A DNA stretch of 64,000 bases from Kosakonia quasisacchari (GTDB lineage: Bacteria > Pseudomonadota > Gammaproteobacteria > Enterobacterales > Enterobacteriaceae), in contig NZ_SJOP01000016.1 in NCBI RefSeq assembly GCF_004331415.1, positions 55,841-119,840 on the forward strand. The letters run 5' to 3'. This document shows positions 41,697-50,705 of the stretch, piece by piece (the stretch's first letter is position 1; every line of letters begins with the position of its first letter). Under the pieces are notes generated by a model. The model was not told the origin of the DNA. It did no database searches and was given only the letters and a program-made list of their open reading frames with translations. The translations under genes and the position numbers were made by a program.

Positions 41697-43631
41697 ATGA
41701 ATATATTCGATCACTATCGCCAGCGTTATGAAGCTGCCAAGGACGAAGAGTTCACTCTGCAGGAGTTTCTTGCCATCTGTAAGCAAGATCGCAGCGCCTA
41801 TGCGAATGCTGCTGAAAGGCTGCTGATGGCCATAGGGGAACCTGTGATGGTAGACACTGCCCAGGAGCCACGGCTTTCCCGTCTCTTTTCGAACCGGGTT
41901 ATCGGACGCTACCCCGCGTTCGAGGAATTTTATGGAATGGAAGAGGCGATTGAGCAAATTGTCTCTTACCTCAAACACGCCGCGCAGGGTCTGGAAGAGA
42001 AGAAACAGATCCTCTATCTGCTCGGCCCGGTGGGCGGTGGTAAATCGTCGCTGGCCGAACGCCTGAAATCCTTAATGCAGCGGGTGCCCATTTACGTGCT
42101 GAGCGCCAACGGCGAGCGCAGCCCGGTTAACGACCACCCGCTGTGCCTGTTCAATCCGCAGGAAGATGCACAGATCCTTGAAAAAGAGTACAACGTTCCG
42201 CGCCGTTATCTTGGCACTATCATGTCGCCATGGGCCGCCAAACGCCTGCACGACTTCGGCGGCGATATCAGCAAATTCCGCGTGATAAAAGTCTGGCCGT
42301 CGATTCTCGAGCAGATTGCGATTGCCAAAACGGAACCGGGCGATGAGAACAACCAGGACATTTCGGCGCTGGTCGGAAAAGTGGATATCCGCAAACTGGA
42401 AAACCACGCACAAAACGATCCAGACGCGTATGGTTACTCCGGCGCGTTGTGCCGCTCAAACCAGGGCATCATGGAATTCGTTGAAATGTTTAAAGCGCCG
42501 ATCAAGGTGCTGCACCCACTGCTGACCGCCACGCAGGAGGGTAACTATAACGGTACAGAAGGCATCTCCGCCCTGCCGTTCAACGGCATCATTCTCGCCC
42601 ACTCGAACGAATCTGAATGGGTGCAATTCCGTAACAACAAAAACAACGAGGCGTTCCTTGACCGTGTTTATATCGTCAAAGTGCCTTATTGCTTGCGCAT
42701 CTCGGAAGAGATGAAAATTTACGAAAAACTGCTCAACCACAGTGAGCTGTCCCATGCGCCGTGTGCACCGGGGACGCTCGAAACCCTGGCCCGTTTCTCG
42801 ATTCTGTCGCGTCTGAAAGAGCCGGAAAACTCCAGCGTCTACTCGAAAATGCGTGTCTACGATGGCGAGAGCCTGAAAGATACCGATCCGAAAGCGAAGT
42901 CCTACCAGGAATACCGCGATTACGCCGGTGTCGATGAAGGGATGAACGGCCTGTCGACGCGCTTTGCCTTTAAGATCCTCTCCCGCGTGTTCAACTTCGA
43001 CCACGTCGAGGTGGCAGCCAACCCAGTACACCTGTTCTACGTACTGGAGCAACAAATTGAACGTGAGCAGTTCCCGCAAGAGCTGGCAGAACGTTATCTG
43101 GAATTCCTGAAAGGTTACCTGATCCCGAAATACGCCGAGTTTATCGGCAAAGAGATCCAGACGGCTTACCTCGAATCCTATTCCGAATATGGGCAAAACA
43201 TCTTTGATCGTTATGTCACCTATGCGGATTTCTGGATTCAGGATCAGGAGTACCGCGACCCGGATACCGGCCAGTTGTTTGACCGTGAATCCCTGAACGC
43301 GGAACTGGAAAAAATTGAAAAACCAGCCGGGATCAGCAACCCGAAAGATTTCCGTAATGAAATCGTTAACTTCGTGCTGCGCGCCCGCGCCAATAACAAC
43401 GGACGCAACCCGAACTGGACCAGCTACGAAAAACTGCGCACGGTTATCGAGAAAAAAATGTTCTCGAACACCGAAGAGCTGTTGCCGGTGATTTCGTTTA
43501 ACGCCAAAACCTCTACCGACGAGCAGAAAAAGCACGACGACTTTGTCGACCGTATGATGGAGAAAGGCTACACCCGCAAGCAGGTTCGCCTGTTGTGCGA
43601 ATGGTATCTGCGTGTACGTAAATCATCATAA
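41697..43631 (+). CDS. yeaG: PrkA-family serine protein kinase YeaG
   Basis: A 644-residue cytosolic protein, the same length as E. coli YeaG. An AAA-type ATPase core with Walker A GPVGGGKSS (about residues 107-115) is followed by a C-terminal PrkA kinase-like domain. It supports adaptation to prolonged nitrogen starvation and stress in E. coli. The start MNIFDHYRQRYE gives the family length; in-frame codons upstream are unsupported. It forms an operon with yeaH. Confidence 0.95.
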   Translation: MNIFDHYRQRYEAAKDEEFTLQEFLAICKQDRSAYANAAERLLMAIGEPVMVDTAQEPRLSRLFSNRVIGRYPAFEEFYGMEEAIEQIVSYLKHAAQGLEEKKQILYLLGPVGGGKSSLAERLKSLMQRVPIYVLSANGERSPVNDHPLCLFNPQEDAQILEKEYNVPRRYLGTIMSPWAAKRLHDFGGDISKFRVIKVWPSILEQIAIAKTEPGDENNQDISALVGKVDIRKLENHAQNDPDAYGYSGALCRSNQGIMEFVEMFKAPIKVLHPLLTATQEGNYNGTEGISALPFNGIILAHSNESEWVQFRNNKNNEAFLDRVYIVKVPYCLRISEEMKIYEKLLNHSELSHAPCAPGTLETLARFSILSRLKEPENSSVYSKMRVYDGESLKDTDPKAKSYQEYRDYAGVDEGMNGLSTRFAFKILSRVFNFDHVEVAANPVHLFYVLEQQIEREQFPQELAERYLEFLKGYLIPKYAEFIGKEIQTAYLESYSEYGQNIFDRYVTYADFWIQDQEYRDPDTGQLFDRESLNAELEKIEKPAGISNPKDFRNEIVNFVLRARANNNGRNPNWTSYEKLRTVIEKKMFSNTEELLPVISFNAKTSTDEQKKHDDFVDRMMEKGYTRKQVRLLCEWYLRVRKSS

Positions 43632-43697
43632 CAACGCACTGGCCGTGCCCTGCGCGCGGCCTGTTGCAAAGTTGGCATACGCAGCGGGAGGGGAACT

Positions 43698-44978
43698 ATG
43701 ACCTGGTTCATTGACCGGCGTTTGAACGGTAAAAATAAAAGCACGGTTAACCGCCAGCGATTTTTACGCCGTTATAAAGCGCAAATAAAGCAGTCGATCT
43801 CTGAAGCTATCAACAAGCGCTCGGTGACCGATGTGGAGAATGGCGAATCCGTCTCCATCCCAACGGAGGATATCAGCGAACCGATGTTTCATCAGGGGCG
43901 TGGCGGCTTGCGCCACCGCGTTCATCCAGGAAACGACCATTTTGTGCAAAATGACCGTATCGAGCGCCCGCAAGGCGGCGGTGGCGGTGGTGGCAGCGGC
44001 CAGGGCGAAGCCAGCCCTGACGGCGAAGGCCAGGATGAGTTTGTGTTCCAGATTTCCAAAGATGAATATCTCGATTTGCTGTTTGAGGATCTGGCACTGC
44101 CGAACCTGAAAAAGAACCAGCAACGGCAGCTTAATGAGTTTAAAACGCACCGCGCGGGTTACACCGCCAACGGCGTACCGGCGAATATCAGCGTCGTGCG
44201 CTCGTTGCAAAACTCGCTGGCGCGCCGCACTGCCATGACGGCGGGAAAACGTCGTGAGCTGCGCGAACTGGAAAGTACCCTGGAAACGGTGGCAAAAAGC
44301 GAACCTGCACAGTTACTTGAAGAGGAGCGTCTGCGTAAAGAGATTGCCGAATTACGGGCAAAAATTGAGCGGGTGCCGTTTATCGATACCTTTGATTTAC
44401 GCTACAAAAACTACGAAAAACGGCCGGAACCCTCGAGCCAGGCGGTGATGTTCTGCCTGATGGACGTTTCTGGCTCAATGGATCAGGCGACCAAAGATAT
44501 GGCCAAGCGTTTTTACATTCTGCTCTATCTGTTCCTGAGCCGAACCTATAAAAACGTCGAAGTCGTTTATATCCGCCATCACACGCAGGCGAAAGAGGTG
44601 GATGAACATGAGTTCTTCTACTCGCAGGAAACGGGCGGCACCATTGTTTCCAGTGCCCTGAAATTGATGGATGAAGTGGTAAAAGAGCGTTACGACCCGG
44701 CGCAGTGGAATATTTACGCCGCGCAGGCGTCGGACGGTGATAACTGGGCGGACGACTCACCGCTGTGTCACGAAATCCTGGCGAAGAAAATCTTGCCGGT
44801 GGTGCGTTACTACAGCTATATCGAAATCACCCGCCGCGCACACCAGACGTTATGGCGCGAGTACGAACACCTGCAAACGATGTTCGATAATTTCGCTATT
44901 CAGCATATTCGCGATCAGGAGGATATCTACCCGGTATTCCGCGAGCTTTTCCATAAACAAACGACATCCATCAGCTAA
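43698..44978 (+). CDS. yeaH: YeaH, von Willebrand A-like DUF444 protein
   Basis: A 426-residue (E. coli 427) DUF444 protein, partner of YeaG in the operon. The Gly-rich linker QGGGGGGGSGQGEAS sits near residue 95. The MIDAS-type vWA motif is FCLMDVSGSMDQAT near residue 253, and a central charged helix stretch lies around RELRELESTLETVAKSE. Strong ribosome site GGGAGGGG. Biochemical role unknown; homologues are linked to stress and sporulation kinases of the PrkA type. Confidence 0.94.
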   Translation: MTWFIDRRLNGKNKSTVNRQRFLRRYKAQIKQSISEAINKRSVTDVENGESVSIPTEDISEPMFHQGRGGLRHRVHPGNDHFVQNDRIERPQGGGGGGGSGQGEASPDGEGQDEFVFQISKDEYLDLLFEDLALPNLKKNQQRQLNEFKTHRAGYTANGVPANISVVRSLQNSLARRTAMTAGKRRELRELESTLETVAKSEPAQLLEEERLRKEIAELRAKIERVPFIDTFDLRYKNYEKRPEPSSQAVMFCLMDVSGSMDQATKDMAKRFYILLYLFLSRTYKNVEVVYIRHHTQAKEVDEHEFFYSQETGGTIVSSALKLMDEVVKERYDPAQWNIYAAQASDGDNWADDSPLCHEILAKKILPVVRYYSYIEITRRAHQTLWREYEHLQTMFDNFAIQHIRDQEDIYPVFRELFHKQTTSIS

Positions 44979-44983
44979 CCTTC

Positions 44984-45009
44984 CGCAGCCGGTAACCCTT
45001 CCGGCTGCG
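44984..45009 (+). terminator. hairpin after yeaH
   Basis: Stem CGCAGCCGG / CCGGCTGCG with an eight-base loop, six bases after the yeaH stop. No T run follows, so it could terminate weakly or protect the 3' end. Confidence 0.5.
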
Positions 45010-45212
45010 TCTCCTCATTGATCCTCAGAGAAAAAACGTGTTTAACCAGTCAAATGGATGAATTGCCGTACAAAATAGCGGCTATTTACCCCCTTGCCTG
45101 CACGTAAATATGGCAAATTAATTCCATCGAAGCATTTGTGGCACGGCGGGCGTAGATAACGTTTTCGCCGGTGCTGTTGCGCTCAGTTCAGCCTTATGAA
45201 CGCATTGAGCCT

Positions 45213-45234
45213 GGTAGCGTAAGGCTACCTTTTT
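45213..45234 (+). terminator. terminator in yeaH-yeaK gap (first)
   Basis: Stem GGTAGC / GCTACC with a GTAAG loop and five T residues. It lies 235 bases after yeaH and has no obvious gene directly before it. Confidence 0.75.
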
Positions 45235-45290
45235 GAAAAGAAACTAACAGTACACACAAAAAGCGTTGTTTGTAGTGCTTGTATTTTTTC

Positions 45291-45315
45291 GCCGCCTCTT
45301 CAGGCGGCATTTTTA
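45291..45315 (+). terminator. terminator in yeaH-yeaK gap (second)
   Basis: Stem GCCGCCT / AGGCGGC with a CTTC tetraloop, then ATTTTTATTTT. It lies 60 bases before the yeaK start. Confidence 0.8.
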
Positions 45316-45374
45316 TTTTCATCTCCCGGCGCGTGAATTATTCTTCATCTTCAACGTTTTTATCGGGAGCGAAC

Positions 45375-45872
45375 ATGTCTGAAATTGCCAGCCGTAACGT
45401 CCACCAACATTTGATAAACCTGCTTGAACAACAAGACGCACGCTTTCGCGTCGTTGAACACGAGGCCGTCGGCAAGTGTGAAGCCGTCAGTGAAATTCGC
45501 GGTACCGCGCTGGGCCAGGGCGCGAAAGCGCTGCTGTGTAAGATCAAAGGTAACGGCGTGAAAAAGCATGTGCTGGCGATCCTGGCCGCCGATTTACAGG
45601 CCGACCTTTCCCGCTTAGCGCAGCACTTTGGTGGCAATAAAGCCTCGCTGGCAAGCCCGGCGGAAGTGGATGAATTAACAGCGTGCGTATTTGGCGCGAT
45701 TCCTCCGTTCAGCTTTCACCCGGATCTGCACCTGGTTGCCGACCCGGTACTGTTTCAGCGCTTTGATGACATTGCGTTTAACGCCGGGTTACTGGAGAAA
45801 TCGGTGATCATGAATACCGGCGACTATCTGCGCATTGCTCGCCCGGAGCTAGTGGATTTTCGCCGCGAATAA
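45375..45872 (+). CDS. yeaK: aminoacyl-tRNA deacylase YeaK
   Basis: A 165-residue (E. coli 167) trans-editing protein of the YbaK/ProXp family that removes wrong amino acids (e.g. Ser) from tRNA. The fold landmarks are FRVVEHEAVGKCEAVSEIRG, LGQGAKALLCKIKG with the functional Lys, and FGAIPPFSFHPDLHLVAD. GGGAG before the ATG at 45375 supports this start; the longer frame runs through the terminator. Monocistronic. Confidence 0.93.
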   Translation: MSEIASRNVHQHLINLLEQQDARFRVVEHEAVGKCEAVSEIRGTALGQGAKALLCKIKGNGVKKHVLAILAADLQADLSRLAQHFGGNKASLASPAEVDELTACVFGAIPPFSFHPDLHLVADPVLFQRFDDIAFNAGLLEKSVIMNTGDYLRIARPELVDFRRE

Positions 45873-45886
45873 CGCGTTTATGCGAC

Positions 45887-45983
45887 TTACCAGCCGCTTC
45901 TTTCCAGCATCAATACGGAAATCACCAGCCCGGCGGCCAGCGTGAAGAACAGTGCGGTGAGAATCAACACATCTGAAGGCATG
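45887..45983 (-). pseudogene. yoaI: yoaI remnant with a +1 frameshift
   Basis: On the minus strand between yeaK and yeaL, as in E. coli. From the ATG at 45983 the frame reads MPSDVLIL, and one base later in frame it continues TALFFTLAAGLVISVLMLERSGW to a stop at 45887. Joined, the two parts align without gaps with the 34-residue single-span E. coli protein YoaI (compare VLSVLLIERTG). One extra base (CTT-C for CT-C, near 45960) breaks the frame, and no alternative start exists in the downstream frame. Either the gene is inactive or the base is a sequencing error. Confidence 0.65.
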
Positions 45984-46133
45984 ATGGTAACTCGCAATGG
46001 CCTGGTATTTCACCGGGCGGAGCCACATTCATATCTCTGAATTATGAATTACGGATGACAATTCAACTGACTTTTGATTAAAAACCGCCCTTCACTTCTG
46101 GCAACTGCCTGAAAATATCTGCCTGCATGAAAA

Positions 46134-46176
46134 AAACCTGTTTCATCATCGGTTTATGCGTAGAGTAAACAGGTTT
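46134..46176. other. long-loop inverted repeat before yeaL
   Basis: Ten-base arms AAACCTGTTT / AAACAGGTTT separated by 23 bases, followed by CTTTG, ending 22 bases before the yeaL ATG. It could be an operator, an attenuator or a terminator. The remaining yoaI-yeaL gap shows nothing else I can name. Confidence 0.45.
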
Positions 46177-46198
46177 CTTTGTTGGCAAGGAATTTCTG

Positions 46199-46645
46199 AT
46201 GTTTGATACCACGCTGTTTATTCTGCTGGCGCTCGCGGCGCTGGGTTTTGTCAGCCACAACACCACCGTTGCTGTCTCCATTCTGGTGCTGATCATTGTG
46301 CGCGTCACACCGCTCAATACCTTCTTCCCGTGGATTGAAAAACAGGGGCTGACCGTTGGCATTATTATCCTGACCATTGGCGTGATGGCGCCAATTGCCA
46401 GCGGCTCATTACCGCCCTCCACGCTGCTGCACTCGTTTGTGAACTGGAAATCACTGGTTGCGATTGCGGTTGGCGTTTTTGTCTCGTGGCTGGGCGGGCG
46501 CGGCGTAACGTTGATGAGTTCGCAACCCTCGCTGGTGGCGGGATTACTGGTCGGTACCGTGTTGGGTGTGGCCCTGTTCCGGGGCGTTCCGGTTGGGCCA
46601 CTGATTGCGGCGGGGTTAGTTTCGCTACTGGTTGGCCGGCAGTGA
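46199..46645 (+). CDS. yeaL: DUF441 membrane protein YeaL
   Basis: A 148-residue inner-membrane protein, the same length as E. coli YeaL, with four or five hydrophobic segments (LFILLALAALGFV; VSILVLIIVRV; LTVGIIILTIGVMAP; LVAIAVGVFVSWL; C-terminal LLVGTVLGVALFRG..LIAAGLVSLLVG). Function unknown. AAGGA precedes the ATG. Its last 21 bases overlap the convergent permease gene. Confidence 0.92.
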   Translation: MFDTTLFILLALAALGFVSHNTTVAVSILVLIIVRVTPLNTFFPWIEKQGLTVGIIILTIGVMAPIASGSLPPSTLLHSFVNWKSLVAIAVGVFVSWLGGRGVTLMSSQPSLVAGLLVGTVLGVALFRGVPVGPLIAAGLVSLLVGRQ

Positions 46646-47320
46646 GTTACGCCGCTGCCACTGTTTGACGGCAAATTCCAGCGCGCTGCACAGCAGGTAA
46701 TAGACCAGGCCAGTAAAGACGAACAGCGCGGCAGGATACACCTGCACCCGATTATTCACCTGACCTGCGACAGTCGTCAGTTCCGGGACGTTGACAATAA
46801 ACGCCAGCGACGTGTCTTTCAGCAGCGCGATGAACAAACCGATATACGATGGCAACGCGTTGCGTAACGCCTGCGGCAGCAGCACCAGCCGCAAGATTTG
46901 CGCACTGCCAAACCCGCTACTGAGCGCAGCTTCATACTGCCCTTTCGGCAACGCCCCAAGCGCGGCAAGCGTCGAATACATCACCGCCGCCGAGGTAAAC
47001 CACGCCAGCGCCAGCGTCACGGTGACCGCACCGGGAAGATCGGTCCCGGTTAACCAGGGCAGTAAAAACCACAGCCAGAAGATAACGAAGATCAGCGGAA
47101 TGCCGCGAATCAGCTCCGCCCAGAGAAAGAGCACCTTGCGCGGCCAGCCGCGAAAACGCCACGCGCAGCACGCCAGCAGCACACCACCGGGAAACGCCAG
47201 TACCGCTGCACCGACGGTCATCAGCAGCGATAACAACACACCACCAGGCTCGCCCTGCGCCGCTCGCCCCCACAGTAAATAGTCGAGGTTGTCGGTAATC
47301 ACGGTGATATTAGCGATCAT
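46625..47320 (-). CDS. polar amino-acid ABC transporter permease (second)
   Basis: A 231-residue inner-membrane permease of the HisM/GlnP type. The EAA loop is QYEAALSSGFGSAQILRLVLLPQALRNALP-like, near residues 135-165, followed by LLKDTSLAFIVNVPELT. The start MIANITVI has GGAGG six bases upstream and overlaps the end of the first permease by about ten bases. Last gene of a four-gene cassette (binding protein, ATPase, two permeases). The substrate is a polar amino acid by family; it cannot be refined. Confidence 0.9.
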   Translation of the reverse strand: MIANITVITDNLDYLLWGRAAQGEPGGVLLSLLMTVGAAVLAFPGGVLLACCAWRFRGWPRKVLFLWAELIRGIPLIFVIFWLWFLLPWLTGTDLPGAVTVTLALAWFTSAAVMYSTLAALGALPKGQYEAALSSGFGSAQILRLVLLPQALRNALPSYIGLFIALLKDTSLAFIVNVPELTTVAGQVNNRVQVYPAALFVFTGLVYYLLCSALEFAVKQWQRRNSLPANQ

Positions 47321-48068
47321 GTTGCACCTCCGCTGCACGGCGCAGCGCCCGCACGTTGCGCGGCAGGTTAAACAACACGCTCATCACCAGCCCCAGCAGC
47401 AAGTAGAGCGCGCTGCCAATGGCAAACGCCTCCAGGGCGTGGGCGTTAAAACTCTCGATCTGCCGGGTCTGGTAGGTTAACTCCCCCAGACCAATGCCGG
47501 TCGCCAGCGAAGAGAGCTTCATCAGATTCAGATACTGCCCCACCACCGGCTGCCAGGCATTCTGTAACCCCTGCGGCAGCAGCACCCAGCGGAACAACGC
47601 CAGCGGGCTAAAGCCCTGCGATTGCGCGGCTTCAACCTGCCCACGCGGCACCGCGTGCAGACCCGACTGGATCTCTTCAACCAGAAATGCAGCAGTAAAC
47701 AGCCCCAGCGCCCAAGCCGACGAGAGAAACTCTGGCGTAAACCACCAGACATCGCCCGGCAAAATGCTGAACGCGTGGTCGTCGTTAACGTACTGGCGGA
47801 AACTTTGCGGCAGCACATTCCAGGCGGCGAAATACCAGAACAACAGCTGCACCAAAAGCGGTGTATTGCGAAACAGCGACACCCACACCGCCACCACGCC
47901 TCGCCCGATTTTGCCACCGGCCAGGCGCAGCGCCAGCAGCAGTACTGTCAATACCGTCGCCAGCACGGTTCCCGCCACGGTAACCCAGAGGGTGGTAAGA
48001 ACACCGGAAGTGATCCATTGGGCGGGCTGCCCGGTAAGCACGCCCGCCCAGTCGAGATGCAGCGCCAT
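47310..48068 (-). CDS. polar amino-acid ABC transporter permease (first)
   Basis: A 252-residue permease of the His/Glu/Gln/Arg family. Landmarks are VSLFRNTPLLVQLLFWYF, the EAA loop in QVEAAQSQGFSPLALFRWV, and LMKLSSLATGIGLGELTYQ. The ATG at 48068 overlaps the ATPase stop (TGATG) with AAGGAG five bases upstream; a GTG one codon earlier would be too close. Pairs with the next permease as a heterodimer. Confidence 0.9.
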   Translation of the reverse strand: MALHLDWAGVLTGQPAQWITSGVLTTLWVTVAGTVLATVLTVLLLALRLAGGKIGRGVVAVWVSLFRNTPLLVQLLFWYFAAWNVLPQSFRQYVNDDHAFSILPGDVWWFTPEFLSSAWALGLFTAAFLVEEIQSGLHAVPRGQVEAAQSQGFSPLALFRWVLLPQGLQNAWQPVVGQYLNLMKLSSLATGIGLGELTYQTRQIESFNAHALEAFAIGSALYLLLGLVMSVLFNLPRNVRALRRAAEVQHDR

Positions 48069-48889
48069 CACAACTCCTTGTTATCTGCGTGCAGCGGGTT
48101 GAGCACTTTCTGTAAAAAGCGCTGTGCGCGCGGGTGCTGCGGTGCAGAGAAGAATTGCGCCGGTGCTGCCTGCTCAAGGATTTCGCCCCCGTCGATAAAG
48201 ATCACGCGGTCGGCAATTTCGCGGGCAAATTGCATCTCATGAGTCACCACAATCAGCGTGATGCCACTGTGCGCCAGCAATTTCATCACCTGCAACACTT
48301 CGCCGATCATCTCCGGATCAAGCGCCGAAGTTGGCTCATCAAACAGAATGATATGCGGATCGGCGGCCAGGGTTCGGGCGATTGCCACGCGTTGCTGTTG
48401 CCCGCCGGAAAGCTGCGCCGGGTAGTGATACGCTTTATCCTGCAAGCCAACGCGCGCCAGCAGTGCCAGCGCGATGGTCTGGGCTTCGGCAGCGGTTTTG
48501 CCGTGGATACGGCGTAACGCCAGCGTAATGTTATCCAGCGCATTGAGATGGGCATAAAGATTAAACTGCTGAAAGACGAAACCGACATGGCGACGCAGCT
48601 CACGAAGCTGCCGACCTTTCAGTTGGCTGGTCGGCTGACCATCAACATAGATCTCCCCGCCGCTCAGGGTTTCGAGCTGGTTAATCAAACGGATCAGCGT
48701 TGATTTACCGGAACCTGACGGCCCGCACACCGCCAGTACTTCCCCGGCGGCAACCTGTAAATCAATCGACTTTAGTACCACGTTATCGCCGTAGCGTTTG
48801 CTTACCTGGCGGAACGCTACCGTGCCTTTTGCAACGGACAACGCCTCCGTGGCATCAGCCACAGAGGCGGAAAACAGACCTGCCAGCAT
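48068..48889 (-). CDS. polar amino-acid ABC transporter ATP-binding protein
   Basis: A 273-residue ATPase of the GlnQ/HisP type. Walker A is CGPSGSGKST (about residues 55-64), the Q-loop is VFQQFNLYAHL, the signature LSGGQQQRVAIAR, Walker B ILFDEPTSALDPE and the switch His VVTHEMQFAREIAD. An N-terminal extension of about 22 residues precedes the usual start, so a shorter start (near VAFRQV) is possible. Two bases separate it from the binding-protein stop. Confidence 0.94.
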   Translation of the reverse strand: MLAGLFSASVADATEALSVAKGTVAFRQVSKRYGDNVVLKSIDLQVAAGEVLAVCGPSGSGKSTLIRLINQLETLSGGEIYVDGQPTSQLKGRQLRELRRHVGFVFQQFNLYAHLNALDNITLALRRIHGKTAAEAQTIALALLARVGLQDKAYHYPAQLSGGQQQRVAIARTLAADPHIILFDEPTSALDPEMIGEVLQVMKLLAHSGITLIVVTHEMQFAREIADRVIFIDGGEILEQAAPAQFFSAPQHPRAQRFLQKVLNPLHADNKEL

Positions 48890-48891
48890 AG

Positions 48892-49716
48892 TTACTTCGC
48901 TTCTATGGTAAAGCTGCGTGGAGCGGGCGTTTTTGTTTGCGGACCAAACCAGGTGTCGTAGATTTTTGCCGCGTCGCCGCTTTTCTCAAGGTTTACCAGC
49001 TCAGTATTAACCGCATTAAGCAATGCGGTTTCACCTTTGCTGACGCCGACGCCAATCTCCTCTTTTGACAGCAAATCCGGCAGGATTTTGAATTTCGCTT
49101 TGTCCGGCGCTTCCGCCAGCAAACCAGCCAGAATAGTGCTGTCCTGGGTAATTGCCTGCACATTGCCGTTACGCAACGCGGTCAGCGCCAGCGGGATGTC
49201 GTCATAAGCCAGCACGCGAGATTGCGGGAAACGCTGGTGCAACGTTTGCTCGCCGGTGGTGCCTTTCACCGCGCCAATGCGCGCTTTGCTGTAGGCGTCC
49301 AACTTGTCGGCCGCAGAAGCCGGAACGAGGAATTGCTGGCCGGTGACAAAGTACGGCGTCGAGAAGTCGATCACCTGCGCGCGTTCCGGGGTGATGGTGA
49401 TATCCGCAACGATCAGATCCACTTTGCCGGATTGCAACAGCGGAATGCGGTTCGCCGGATTCGTCGCTACCAGTTGCAGTTTTACGCCGAGGCTTTTTGC
49501 CAGCGCTTTGGCAAAATCGACGTCATATCCCACGATATCATGCGATTTCGGATCGATTGCGCCGAACGGCGGGTTAGCGTCAAACGTCGCCACTTTGACG
49601 ACGCCAGCGGCTTTGATATCTGCCAGTTTGTCGGCATGAGCGGAAAAAGAGAGTGCTGAAAGCAGCGCCAGGGCGCTGATTGCGCCTATTTTTTTCGTGT
49701 GTAATGAGGTTGCCAT
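48892..49716 (-). CDS. amino-acid ABC transporter periplasmic binding protein
   Basis: A 274-residue solute-binding protein of family 3. A signal peptide of about 28 residues ends at SAHA/DKLADI. The binding-domain signature GYDVDFAKALAKSLGVKL and DLIVADITITPERAQVIDFSTPY follow. Arg in the latter usually contacts the carboxylate of the amino acid. First gene of the cassette. K-12 has no such cassette between yeaL and nimR, so it is an insertion or retention relative to E. coli. Confidence 0.93.
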   Translation of the reverse strand: MATSLHTKKIGAISALALLSALSFSAHADKLADIKAAGVVKVATFDANPPFGAIDPKSHDIVGYDVDFAKALAKSLGVKLQLVATNPANRIPLLQSGKVDLIVADITITPERAQVIDFSTPYFVTGQQFLVPASAADKLDAYSKARIGAVKGTTGEQTLHQRFPQSRVLAYDDIPLALTALRNGNVQAITQDSTILAGLLAEAPDKAKFKILPDLLSKEEIGVGVSKGETALLNAVNTELVNLEKSGDAAKIYDTWFGPQTKTPAPRSFTIEAK

Positions 49717-49919
49717 GCTAATCCTTATGTCCTGTTATTGTGTTAATTCAGCGCTAAAGTCACACAACCTTATTCATCAGACAAATATCAAAAACGGCAT
49801 TGAATATCTGAAAAAGTTATTAAAAACAAACACCCCATACTTACTACTTATCTTTCCCTCTCAGCCAGGATAAACACGCCAAACCCACACAAAAGAAACG
49901 GAATAGAAGGCAGAAAATG

Positions 49920-50705
49920 TTACGCCTCACCGAGCGCTGCCAGGTAACGCCCCGGCGTCTGCCCAAGCCCTTTTTTAAACATGGTGATAAAGGCGGTGGT
50001 TGAGTCATACCCTAACGCCTGAGCAATGTGCTGCACCGAGTGGCCGTCAATTAATAACCGTAGCGCGAGGATCAGTTGCATCTGATGCCGCCAGCGACGA
50101 AAGCTCAACCCCGTTTCCTTGACCATCAGCCGCGCAAGGTTGCGCTCGCTCATGGCAAACACCTGCGCCCACTGCGCCAGTGTTTGCCTGTCTGCCGGGT
50201 TGCTTTCCATGCTGTCGACCATCTGGCGGATTTTCGGGTGTGCGGAAACCGGTAGCTGCAAGTGCATTTGCGGCTGTGCTGGCAGTTCATCAAACAGCAC
50301 CTGCACCAGCCGCTGGGTGGCGGGTTGCCGCCGCTGGGCTGGCGTGCGCGTGGCTAATGTGAGGATCAACTCGCGTACCAGCGCCGACATTTTGAGCGTG
50401 CAACAGTGCTCCGGCATGACCACCGACCAGGGCTCAACAAACAGAAAACAGAGCTGCGCATTCGCTGTGGCGCGGTTGCTGTGCAAAACCTGCCCCGGAA
50501 GCCACATCGCATGGTGTGGTGGCACCATCCAGCGGGCATGTTCGACCTCGCAGGTAATTGCGCCTTTCAAGGCCAGAATGAGTTGCCCTTTGCGATGGTG
50601 ATGCGCCGGGATCAATTGTTCACTCTCATCAACAGTAATGCTGAACGCCACCGCCATTTCCTGCTGGCTATCTGGATCGTAGCCGCCGAGCCCAAGTCCG
50701 TGCAT
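49920..50705 (-). CDS. nimR: AraC-family regulator NimR
   Basis: A 261-residue AraC/XylS regulator, probably the orthologue of E. coli NimR (YeaM). An N-terminal cupin-like sensor (AHHHRKGQLILALKG) is followed by two helix-turn-helix motifs (TLAQWAQVFAMSERNLARL and HSVQHIAQALGYDSTTAFITMFKK). NimR represses nimT in E. coli. It is divergent from the transporter gene with a 99-base shared control region, which supports the pairing. Confidence 0.85.
   Translation of the reverse strand: MHGLGLGGYDPDSQQEMAVAFSITVDESEQLIPAHHHRKGQLILALKGAITCEVEHARWMVPPHHAMWLPGQVLHSNRATANAQLCFLFVEPWSVVMPEHCCTLKMSALVRELILTLATRTPAQRRQPATQRLVQVLFDELPAQPQMHLQLPVSAHPKIRQMVDSMESNPADRQTLAQWAQVFAMSERNLARLMVKETGLSFRRWRHQMQLILALRLLIDGHSVQHIAQALGYDSTTAFITMFKKGLGQTPGRYLAALGEA

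Larger units (their letters stand above)
45010..45374. other. yeaH-yeaK intergenic region with tandem terminators
   Basis: About 365 bases without a protein gene; yeaJ (dgcJ) of K-12 is absent. Two strong terminator-type hairpins with T runs lie at 45213-45234 and 45291-45315. That is more than yeaH needs, so one or two short transcripts may start in this region. yeaK must be transcribed from a promoter downstream of the second hairpin or by read-through. Confidence 0.5.

Noticed and set aside
42456..43535. 359-codon open frame antisense to yeaG
   Set aside because: It lies wholly within the well-supported yeaG gene and is Phe/Val-rich, as expected from reverse reading of a GC-rich gene.
46078..46674. 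198-codon minus-strand frame over yeaL
   Set aside because: Antisense to a recognised DUF441 gene; Ser/Thr/Pro-rich low-information product.
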